From assembly GCA_016293535.1 (NCBI GenBank), contig JAEDEB010000014.1:1-44424 (forward strand): a stretch of DNA of 44,424 bases, in the 5' to 3' direction. The stretch's first letter is position 1. Each line of letters begins with the position of its first letter. The notes below the pieces were generated by a model. That model was not told the DNA's origin and ran no database searches. It saw nothing but the letters and a program-made list of their open reading frames with translations. Made by a program: the position numbers and the translations under genes. Source of the DNA: Bacteroidales bacterium (GTDB lineage Bacteria; Bacteroidota; Bacteroidia; Bacteroidales; UBA932). Of the stretch, positions 26,346 to 32,625 are shown piece after piece.

Positions 26346-27546
26346 TTTTCTGACAATCCGGGCTCTGGCTACCGTCCTGCTGATTGCAGGGACTGCAGCT
26401 TGTGCGGAAAACGGAAAAGAAGCCGAGGGGGCTGCCGAAACGCTGATATGCCTGGATACCGGAGACTTCGTCACCCGTTCCTCGGATCCCGACGAGAACA
26501 GGATAAGCGACCTGAACGTTTTTCTGTTCAACAGCGCGGGGCGTCTCGAGGAGAGGCTGTATCTCGAAGGCGGACAGATAACTCACGAAGGTGGCGCGCA
26601 CAGTTTCGGTCTGAAACTGATACGGGGACTGAAATATTCGGTATATGTATGCGCCAATCTTGGGTATGAACCCGAAATCCGTACCCTCGAAGAACTGCTG
26701 GCCTTCCGATACTGGCTTTCCAGGCCTGACGATTTTTCCCGCGGCATAGTGATGTGCGGCTTCAGGGATGGAATCGGCGCCGCTGAAAAGTCCGGGGAAG
26801 CGGTCCGGATAAAGCTCAGGAGGGTCATGTCGAAGGTCAGCATAGAGATTGACAACAGAAAACTGGACCCGGACGTGAACATAGAGGTGACCGGCGTCAA
26901 GGTCGGCAACTGCCCGAGGTCGGTTCCCCTTTTCGGAACCGGGTGCGCAAAGGGGACGGACGACATATTCCCATTGGGATTCACAAAGGATGCGCTCCCT
27001 GCGGAAATGTACCTTCTCGAGAATGTGGACGCAGGAAAATATGCCTCATTCATAGAAGTGGAAGCCAGATATGACTCGGAGGAGAAATATACGGAGGACG
27101 GGGACAGGATATACTACCGTTTCCACATCGGCGAGGGGGAAGGACTGCCGGTGGAGAGGAACCACCACTACCGGGTTACGCTGCTGCCCGAGGGCGACGG
27201 ACTAGGAGGGGACGGGGAAAGCAGCTGGAGGATAGACAAGGAGGACCTGAGCACACGCTACACAGGCGAGCCGTATCTGATTCCCCATCCGGCAAAATAC
27301 ATAGAATGCAGAATCGGAGACAGTGTACATCTCTGGTGCGAGGTGTACCCGCCGAACGTGAAATTCAGCATCAACCGGGACAATCTGGAGAACGACACCT
27401 CAATAGGACTGTACGACTACGTCATAGACCCTGACGGGCACGGCATCACCCTGTACATGAAAAAGGGCGGCACGGGGCATGTGTATATGGAGGCGGGACC
27501 TCCCGTCGAAGAGGCTTCTCTCTTCGTGATAGTCTGCGAACCTTGA
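26332..27546 (+). CDS. Fimbrillin-like lipoprotein (FimB/Mfa2 or DUF4906-type), second of a pair
   Basis: This 404-residue protein has a signal peptide and lipobox-like GTAAC (lipid Cys about 24). The N-terminal domain shows RISDLNVFLFNSAGRLEERLYLEGG and YSVYVCANLG, the typical start of fimbrillin and Mfa2-like proteins. RIKLRRVMSKVSIEID is the central block, and LPVERNHHYRVTLLP closes the second domain. An additional C-terminal Ig-like stretch (about 310-404) with YIECRIGDSVHLWCEVYPPNVKF lies beyond the usual two domains. The 14-nt overlap with the preceding gene implies coupled translation and a joint role. It may be a tip or anchor subunit. No minor-fimbriae cluster of the full FimCDE type is in the window. 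Confidence 0.6.
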   Translation: MKCSDFLTIRALATVLLIAGTAACAENGKEAEGAAETLICLDTGDFVTRSSDPDENRISDLNVFLFNSAGRLEERLYLEGGQITHEGGAHSFGLKLIRGLKYSVYVCANLGYEPEIRTLEELLAFRYWLSRPDDFSRGIVMCGFRDGIGAAEKSGEAVRIKLRRVMSKVSIEIDNRKLDPDVNIEVTGVKVGNCPRSVPLFGTGCAKGTDDIFPLGFTKDALPAEMYLLENVDAGKYASFIEVEARYDSEEKYTEDGDRIYYRFHIGEGEGLPVERNHHYRVTLLPEGDGLGGDGESSWRIDKEDLSTRYTGEPYLIPHPAKYIECRIGDSVHLWCEVYPPNVKFSINRDNLENDTSIGLYDYVIDPDGHGITLYMKKGGTGHVYMEAGPPVEEASLFVIVCEP

Positions 27547-27555
27547 AAAAATTCC

Positions 27556-27563
27556 TAACTTTG
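27556..27563 (+). promoter_or_regulatory. Bacteroidota -7 element TAACTTTG for the cytidylyltransferase operon
   Basis: This exact TAnnTTTG match begins 10 nt after the preceding fimbrillin-like stop and lies 31 nt before the start at 27595. The leader between them contains two direct copies of TAAACTGAAC. Confidence 0.6.
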
Positions 27564-27570
27564 GGCGCAC

Positions 27571-27590
27571 TAAACTGAACTAAACTGAAC
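27571..27590 (+). repeat. Direct repeat in the leader of the cytidylyltransferase operon
   Basis: The 10-mer TAAACTGAAC occurs twice back to back (27571-27580 and 27581-27590), ending 4 nt before the start codon. It could be a regulator or translational control site, or simple slippage. Confidence 0.6.
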
Positions 27591-27594
27591 ATAG

Positions 27595-28314
27595 ATGAAG
27601 ACAGTCGCCGTTATCATTGCCGGAGGGGTCGGTTCAAGGGTCGGAAGCAATATTCCCAAGCAATTCATTCCCATTGACGGGAAACCCATACTTATGTATA
27701 CCCTCGAGGGATTCCAGCGCCACGAGCTGGTGGATGAAATCGTTCTCGTATGCATAGACGGATGGCAGGAAGAAGTCCGGAAATGGGCTGAGACATACGG
27801 GATCGGCAAACTCACCGACATAGTCAGGGGTGGGAGCTCCGGACAGGAATCCATACGCAACGGGGTCTATTCCCTCGAAGGGAAACTCGACGATGACGAC
27901 GTAGTGATAATACACGACGGAATTCGCCCGCTCGTGGATGCCAGCGTGCTGACCGACGTGATAGAGAAATGCCGCAGCTTCGGCAACGGAGTCACTTCTC
28001 TGCCGTACAATGAGCAGATTTTCCTTGTGGATGACGAGATATCGACAGTGAAATACATCCCGAGGGAGACACTCAGAAGGGTTTCGACCCCTCAGGCATA
28101 CCGTTTCGGAAAACTCGACTCCGCCTACCATACCGCTTTCGAAAAGGGGATAGGAATCTACGGTTCCTCATACACGAATACGATGATGGTGGAACTCGGA
28201 GAGAGATTGTACTTTGCAGCCGGCTCGGACAAGAACATCAAGATAACCACCCCTGATGACGTGGAATGGTTCAGAACTTACGTGAAGCTCAACCACGGAC
28301 AGAAGAAAGACTGA
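27595..28314 (+). CDS. IspD/TarI family cytidylyltransferase
   Basis: This 239-residue cytosolic nucleotidyltransferase transfers CMP from CTP to a sugar-alcohol phosphate. The N-terminal nucleotide-binding motif is IIAGGVGSRVGSNIPKQF (residues 7-24), with IIHDGIRPLV near residue 104 and NIKITTPDDVEWF near the C-terminus. It could be IspD (methylerythritol phosphate to CDP-ME, isoprenoid pathway) or TarI/Bcs1-type (ribitol-5-phosphate to CDP-ribitol). It is the first gene of an operon with a sugar-nucleotide SDR and a TagB/F-type transferase, which favours the CDP-polyol role. A separate ispD elsewhere in the genome would settle it. Confidence 0.83.
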   Translation: MKTVAVIIAGGVGSRVGSNIPKQFIPIDGKPILMYTLEGFQRHELVDEIVLVCIDGWQEEVRKWAETYGIGKLTDIVRGGSSGQESIRNGVYSLEGKLDDDDVVIIHDGIRPLVDASVLTDVIEKCRSFGNGVTSLPYNEQIFLVDDEISTVKYIPRETLRRVSTPQAYRFGKLDSAYHTAFEKGIGIYGSSYTNTMMVELGERLYFAAGSDKNIKITTPDDVEWFRTYVKLNHGQKKD

Positions 28315-28323
28315 CAAACAGCT

Positions 28324-29385
28324 ATGAAAGCATACGAAAACCCCTTATATCTCGAGGATGTGGCAGGGCTGTCTGCGCTTCCCCTTGAATGGAGCAGGCT
28401 CGCCGGCAAGACCATAGCCGTCAGCGGCGCCACTGGAATGATAGGCAGTTGCCTTGTGGACCTGATTATGAAGAAGAATGCCGAGGGCCTGGGGTGCCGC
28501 ATCATAGCTTTCGGACGCAACGCAACAAGGGCTGCCGAGCGTTTCCGCAAATACTCGGCATCTGAGGATTTCATCTTCGCTTGCCAGGACATCAACGAGC
28601 CTGTAGTCTGCAATGAAAAGGCTGACTTCGTGATTCATATGGCCAGCAATACCCATCCGGTAGCCTACGCAACCGAACCGGTGTCCACCATAATGACGAA
28701 CATCAGCGGACTCCGCAATATGCTCGAATACGCAAGGGGCTGCGGGGAAGGCTGCCGCTTCGCATTCGCCTCCTCCAACGAGGTTTACGGTCAGAACAGG
28801 GGCGACGCCGAACTTTTCGACGAGAGTTATTGCGGATACATAGACTGCAACACCCTGCGGGCGGGCTATCCTGAGAGCAAACGATGCGGAGAGGCTCTGT
28901 GCCAGGCCTATGCACGCCAATACGGGATGGACGTTGTGATACCGAGATTCACCCGCTCATTCGGGCCAACCCTGCTGCCGACGGATACAAAGGCTCTTTC
29001 ACAGTTCATCAGGAATGCAATCGCAGGTGAAGACATAGTACTCAAGAGCGAAGGACGACAGTATTTCTCATACAGCTATGTCGCTGACGCCGTTTCAGGA
29101 CTCCTGTACATACTCCTGTATGGAAAGAGCGGGGAAGCGTACAATATAGCCGACCTTTCCTGCGACATAACGCTCAGAGACCTCGCAACCGAGATAGCCG
29201 GCATCTGCGGAACCTCCGTTGTGTTAGATCTTCCCGACGCGGTGGAAGCCGCAGGATTCAGCAAGGCCACCAAGGCCCGGCTGGATTCCACCAAACTCAG
29301 GGAGCTGGGATGGAAGGCGAGATATTCCCTGAAAACCGCCCTTGAGCGGACCATAATCACACTCAGAGAAGCTGACGTGAAATGA
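28324..29385 (+). CDS. NAD-dependent epimerase/dehydratase (extended SDR)
   Basis: This 353-residue Rossmann-fold enzyme has the nucleotide-binding motif SGATGMIG (about residues 34-41), the DxVIHMASNTHP stretch, catalytic SSNEVYG and YPESK with Y182, and RFTRSFGP. This is the pattern of sugar-nucleotide 4-epimerases and 4,6-dehydratases. The pair with a cytidylyltransferase suggests that it works on a CDP- or UDP-linked sugar or polyol precursor, possibly as the reductase or epimerase step for a CDP-activated unit. It starts 9 nt after the previous stop and overlaps the next gene by 4 nt (ATGA). The exact substrate is unknown. Confidence 0.83.
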   Translation: MKAYENPLYLEDVAGLSALPLEWSRLAGKTIAVSGATGMIGSCLVDLIMKKNAEGLGCRIIAFGRNATRAAERFRKYSASEDFIFACQDINEPVVCNEKADFVIHMASNTHPVAYATEPVSTIMTNISGLRNMLEYARGCGEGCRFAFASSNEVYGQNRGDAELFDESYCGYIDCNTLRAGYPESKRCGEALCQAYARQYGMDVVIPRFTRSFGPTLLPTDTKALSQFIRNAIAGEDIVLKSEGRQYFSYSYVADAVSGLLYILLYGKSGEAYNIADLSCDITLRDLATEIAGICGTSVVLDLPDAVEAAGFSKATKARLDSTKLRELGWKARYSLKTALERTIITLREADVK

Positions 29386-30638
29386 GAACTCCTACATCAC
29401 TGTTTTTCGATTTCTTCATCAGGCCCGGAGTCGACAGACGCAGGGAGGCTGCGCTCGCAAAGATACGCGCACGCGGAACCGCAAGGGTCTGCCTCATAGC
29501 GTCCAGCCTTTCGATGTGGAGGCTGGAGGGTGTATGGGCCCTGATGCAGAGGGACAGCCGTTTCGACTGCAGGATACTGCTCATACCTCTGGCAAAGCAC
29601 AGTCCCGAAACCCGGGCCGCCGAGATGCAGAAACTGAGGGATTACTTCGGAAAGAAGGGCATAGCTTACCATGAAGAGGATTTTTTCGAGGAGTTCGACC
29701 CGGACATAGTCTTCTACCAGCAGTTCTACTCCCACAGTTACCTTGACCCGGTCAGAGCCTGCCACAACGAACACCGTCTGCTTTGCTACACCCCGTACGG
29801 AGTTATGTTCATAGATAAGAAGTGGCAGTATAACAGCCGTTTCCACAATGTGGGGTGGAAGATTTACATGCAGAGCGAGGCCCACAGGAACACATCCCGA
29901 AGACTCGCCGACAACCGCGGAAGCAATGTGGTAGTGGTCGGCGATGCTGACAGCGACGCCTTCGCGGAGCCCGGATTCGAGGACGTGTGGAAGCCGCAGG
30001 AGCATGCAAAGAAAAGGATAATCTGGGCGCCCCACCACAAGAAACTCAAACGCGACAGTTTCGAATGGACCGCAGCGGCTATGAAGGAAATGGCACTGAA
30101 ATACAGGGACAGCGTGCAGTTTGCGTTCAAGCCCCATCCCATACTGAAGACCTACCTCTACAGGGACCCTGCCTGGGGCCAGGAGAAGACAGATGAGTTC
30201 TGGCACTTCTGGGAGTCACAGCCGAACACCCAGCTCGAAACCGGAGCGTTCATAGACCTTTTCAAGGGTTCCGATGCAATGATACACGACTGCAATTCCT
30301 TCATAGCCGAATATATGTACACGGGGAAGCCGGCACTTTTCCTCTCCGGGAACACCGACAGGATACGCGCTTCATTCGGAGAATTCGGAAAGGCGGCTAT
30401 TGACGCGCATTACCACGGAGACAAAGCTGAATCCATCCCGGCTTTCATAGATAAGGTGGTTCTTGGCGGAGAAGATGAGCTGGCTCCTGTCCGCAAGGAC
30501 TTCGCCGACCGCTACCTCCGCAACGAAACGGTTCCGGGGTCCGCTGGCGGCTTCGGCACAGATTCCGCCGGAAGCATCGGCAGCGGTTTCGCCGCCGGCA
30601 TCGTCCACGACATCGCAAGTTCCATATGGCCTGACTGA
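29382..30638 (+). CDS. CDP-glycerol glycerophosphotransferase family protein (TagB/TagF-like)
   Basis: This 418-residue GT-B-type polymer transferase forms phosphodiester links by moving polyol phosphate from a CDP carrier. The family motifs are APHHKK (H217 region), FKPHP (about 250) and IHDCNSFIAEYMYTGKPALF (about 301-320), the last being the classic C-terminal substrate-binding segment, with Cys where Asp-Ser is more usual. It has no signal peptide and probably acts at the inner face of the cytoplasmic membrane. The start overlaps the SDR stop as ATGA. The C-terminal 40 residues, rich in Gly and Ser, are less conserved. The operon suggests synthesis of a teichoic-acid-like or phosphoglycan surface polymer. 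Confidence 0.85.
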   Translation: MRTPTSLFFDFFIRPGVDRRREAALAKIRARGTARVCLIASSLSMWRLEGVWALMQRDSRFDCRILLIPLAKHSPETRAAEMQKLRDYFGKKGIAYHEEDFFEEFDPDIVFYQQFYSHSYLDPVRACHNEHRLLCYTPYGVMFIDKKWQYNSRFHNVGWKIYMQSEAHRNTSRRLADNRGSNVVVVGDADSDAFAEPGFEDVWKPQEHAKKRIIWAPHHKKLKRDSFEWTAAAMKEMALKYRDSVQFAFKPHPILKTYLYRDPAWGQEKTDEFWHFWESQPNTQLETGAFIDLFKGSDAMIHDCNSFIAEYMYTGKPALFLSGNTDRIRASFGEFGKAAIDAHYHGDKAESIPAFIDKVVLGGEDELAPVRKDFADRYLRNETVPGSAGGFGTDSAGSIGSGFAAGIVHDIASSIWPD

Positions 30639-30673
30639 TTCCCGGGTAATCTGAAGCAACTTATTCTTTTCGC

Positions 30674-30681
30674 TAAATCTG
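30674..30681 (+). promoter_or_regulatory. Candidate -7 element TAAATCTG for the AlbA_2 gene
   Basis: The octamer has one mismatch to TAnnTTTG and lies 17 nt before the start codon of the AlbA_2 gene, within a short AT-rich gap. It is a weak call. Confidence 0.3.
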
Positions 30682-30698
30682 CATAAAAATATACTGCT

Positions 30699-32102
30699 AT
30701 GGGAGAAAAGCACATCATAGAATACAAGCGGATCTGGAAAGATGAGTGGCTGGAATGGATTTGCGGGCTTGCCAATGCTGATGGTGGAGTCATCTATATC
30801 GGAATAGCTGACGACGGAGAAGTCGTCGGCGTCGCTAACTCCAAGAAGTTGATGGAAGATATCCCGAACAAGATAGTCAATAAGATGGCCATCTATCCTG
30901 ATGTAAGGCTGATCCAGCACGACGGGAAGGACACGATCGAGATTGACATCAAGCCTAGCCTTGCCGGAGTCTCGCTCGATGGCGTAGTCTATAAGCGAGT
31001 CGGTGCCACCAATCAAATCCTGCAAGGCGCCGCCCTGCAAGAGTTCTATCTCAGCAGTTCCAGCGGTGCCTGGGACGCGAGGATTATTCCGGAAGCCCGG
31101 CTTGACGAAATCGATCCGGAAGCGGTCCAGTACTTTAAGGATTCCGGTATCCGCAAGGGACGTCTGTCCAAGGAGAGTTCCAACGACAGTGTCGAGAAGG
31201 TCCTCAAATCCCTGAACGTCATGACGGATGACGGGAAACTAACGATGGCCGCTCTTCTCCTGTTCGGAAAGAATCCTCAGCGCTACTGCATCGATGCCCG
31301 TTTCAAAATAGGCCGGTTCGGTGCCGGCGCTGCAAACCTCATCATTCAGGATATGGTCGACGGGGACCTGATCAGAATGCCAGACCGAGTGGTGGATATC
31401 CTTGATGCAAAGTATCTTGTCAGACCGATCCATTACAAGAGACTGCGCCGGGAGGAACCCCTTGAACTCCCCGAAAACGGGCTCAGAGAGATTATCTGTA
31501 ATGCAATTATCCACAAGCAGTACGACGGATCTGACATCCAGATGCGCGTATATGATGACAGGATTGATCTCTGGAACTTCGGCAAACTTCCGGAAGGATA
31601 CACCTTTGAGCAGATGTTCAAACCTCACAGGTCGATGCCAAGAAACAAGCTGATCGCCAACGCTTTTTACTATGCAGGCCTGATCGAAGCCTGGGGCCGC
31701 GGCTTTGAGATCATCACGGAAGCTTTTTCCGGCGAAGGTCTTGCCATCCCTACTTTCAAAGAGGAGTTCGGCGGTGTAACTGCCGTTATCCAGCGGGAAA
31801 TCTTCCAGGCTGTCCAGCAGGGTAAATCCTCTGCCAGCGGGAACCGTGAACAAGAAAATGACCCAGATAATGACCTAGATGAACTGACTGATAGACAATC
31901 TATTATCGTCAAACTCCTATATCATCAAGGTCAAGGAGATGACCCAGAAACTGGCCCTGAAACGATGCAGTCTCTGGCTCACAAGACAGGTGTCTCTGAC
32001 AGTACCGTCAAACGTGAGTTGAAGGATCTGGTATCAAAAGGCTGGATTGTCAGAATAGGCTCGGACAGGGGCGGCTGGTGGAAGGTCATCAAAAAGCTGT
32101 AG
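30699..32102 (+). CDS. AlbA_2 / GHKL ATP-binding transcriptional-regulator-like protein (COG2865 type)
   Basis: This 467-residue protein has three parts. The N-terminal AlbA_2 (Schlafen-type) domain spans about residues 5-110, with EYKRIWKDEWLEWICGLANA and GGVIYIGIADDGEVVG. The HATPase_c_4 domain is about 240-370, with LREIICNAIIHKQY (N-box) and LIEAWGRGFEII. A winged-helix C-terminus is about 395-467, with AHKTGVSDSTVKRELKDLV. Such proteins are often found in mobile and defence regions; their molecular activity is poorly known. Codon use differs by eye from the neighbours: Arg is mostly CGN rather than AGG, and Ile mostly ATC rather than ATA. A terminator follows, then a repeat-bearing stretch and the 3' end of tRNA-Asp, so recent transfer is likely. 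Confidence 0.85.
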   Translation: MGEKHIIEYKRIWKDEWLEWICGLANADGGVIYIGIADDGEVVGVANSKKLMEDIPNKIVNKMAIYPDVRLIQHDGKDTIEIDIKPSLAGVSLDGVVYKRVGATNQILQGAALQEFYLSSSSGAWDARIIPEARLDEIDPEAVQYFKDSGIRKGRLSKESSNDSVEKVLKSLNVMTDDGKLTMAALLLFGKNPQRYCIDARFKIGRFGAGAANLIIQDMVDGDLIRMPDRVVDILDAKYLVRPIHYKRLRREEPLELPENGLREIICNAIIHKQYDGSDIQMRVYDDRIDLWNFGKLPEGYTFEQMFKPHRSMPRNKLIANAFYYAGLIEAWGRGFEIITEAFSGEGLAIPTFKEEFGGVTAVIQREIFQAVQQGKSSASGNREQENDPDNDLDELTDRQSIIVKLLYHQGQGDDPETGPETMQSLAHKTGVSDSTVKRELKDLVSKGWIVRIGSDRGGWWKVIKKL

Positions 32103-32129
32103 CCAGAACATTACAAAAGATTCACAACG

Positions 32130-32167
32130 CCGGATACTGCAAGATACTGACTGCGGTATCCGGTTTT
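32130..32167 (+). terminator. Rho-independent terminator after the AlbA_2 gene
   Basis: CCGGATAC at 32130-32137 pairs with GTATCCGG at 32156-32163 and is followed by TTTT. The 18-nt loop is long, so it may be weak. Confidence 0.5.
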
Positions 32168-32337
32168 GGTATTCAGCGGGATGCAGTGGGCGTTGACTTG
32201 GTGAGCAGCCGGTACCGGCTCTCTGGATTGACAGCGTCAATCTTCTAGTGGATCTGCAGAACATCATCAACAGCAGACGCACCCAGAATCGCAACCTGAA
32301 ACGCCCTTTTTCAGATAGTAGTGAGCCAGCTTGCTAA

Positions 32338-32358
32338 ATGTAGCCAAGATGTAGCCAA
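32338..32358. repeat. 11-bp-period direct repeat next to tRNA-Asp
   Basis: ATGTAGCCAA occurs at 32338-32347 and 32349-32358, one helical turn apart, about 50 bp from the 3' end of tRNA-Asp. Closely spaced short direct repeats beside a tRNA 3' end resemble integrase arm-binding sites. No integrase gene is nearby, so this is a suggestion only. Confidence 0.4.
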
Positions 32359-32364
32359 CTTTTG

Positions 32365-32398
32365 AAAAGCAAAAGCCCCTACAGTTATCTGTAAGGGC
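32365..32398 (-). terminator. Terminator of tRNA-Asp
   Basis: A ten-base-pair stem with one mismatch (32375-32384 with 32389-32398, loop TTAT) is followed on the minus strand by CTTTTGCTTTT. It starts 10 nt after the 3' end of the tRNA. Confidence 0.65.
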
Positions 32399-32407
32399 AT
32401 TTTGAAG

Positions 32408-32481
32408 CGGTGCGGACGAGACTCGAACTCGCGACCTCCGGCGTGACAGGCCGGCATTCTAACCATCTGAACTACCGCACC
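32408..32481 (-). tRNA. tRNA-Asp (anticodon GTC)
   Basis: On the minus strand the acceptor stem GGTGCGG (32481-32475) pairs with CCGCACC (32415-32409), and the discriminator is G. The T arm is GCGAG-TTCGAGT-CTCGT, and the anticodon stem-loop GCCGG-CCTGTCACG reads GTC. The length is 74 nt without encoded CCA. Its 3' end faces the AlbA_2 island, and tRNA 3' ends are common integration sites. Confidence 0.95.
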
Positions 32482-32510
32482 AGGATGGTTGCTTTTCCTG
32501 AAAGCGTTTG

Positions 32511-32540
32511 CAAAGATAGGTACTTTTTCGGATTCTGCAA
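32511..32540 (-). promoter_or_regulatory. Promoter of tRNA-Asp (-33 TTG, -7 TATCTTTG)
   Basis: On the minus strand TATCTTTG occupies 32518-32511 and a TTG at 32540-32538 lies 19 nt upstream, giving both Bacteroidota promoter elements at the standard spacing. The tRNA 5' end follows 29 nt later. Confidence 0.7.
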
Positions 32541-32600
32541 GGGGCGGAGAAGAATTTTTACAAAACTTTCCACTATTCCCGCGGTTTTCGCGATTATTCC

Positions 32601-32608
32601 TAACTTTG
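32601..32608 (+). promoter_or_regulatory. Bacteroidota -7 element TAACTTTG for uvrA
   Basis: This exact TAnnTTTG match lies 17 nt before the ATG at 32626. It is divergent from the tRNA-Asp promoter about 80 bp away. Confidence 0.6.
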
Positions 32609-32625
32609 CAGACTCCGAAAGGCAG

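Larger units (their letters stand above)
32103..32407. other. Gene-free junction between the AlbA_2 gene and tRNA-Asp
   Basis: This 305-nt stretch holds a terminator hairpin for the AlbA_2 gene (32130-32167), a direct repeat of ATGTAGCCAA (32338-32347 and 32349-32358) and a terminator for the opposing tRNA-Asp (32365-32398). No convincing reading frame was found. A short run in the plus direction ending at 32337 could be the tail of a lost gene, but it is too short to identify. No integrase remains. Confidence 0.5.

Noticed and set aside
25053..26531. A 492-codon minus-strand open frame across the end of hisS and the first fimbrillin-like gene
   Set aside because: It spans two plus-strand genes and their promoter region; no domain, signal peptide or promoter supports it.
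30640..30700. A left attachment site copying the tRNA-Asp 3' end
   Set aside because: I compared the tRNA 3' sequence with this gap and found no matching stretch, so no att duplication is claimed.
32410..32625. N-terminal extension of uvrA to 32410
   Set aside because: It would translate through the antisense of tRNA-Asp and both promoters; the family N-terminus lies downstream.
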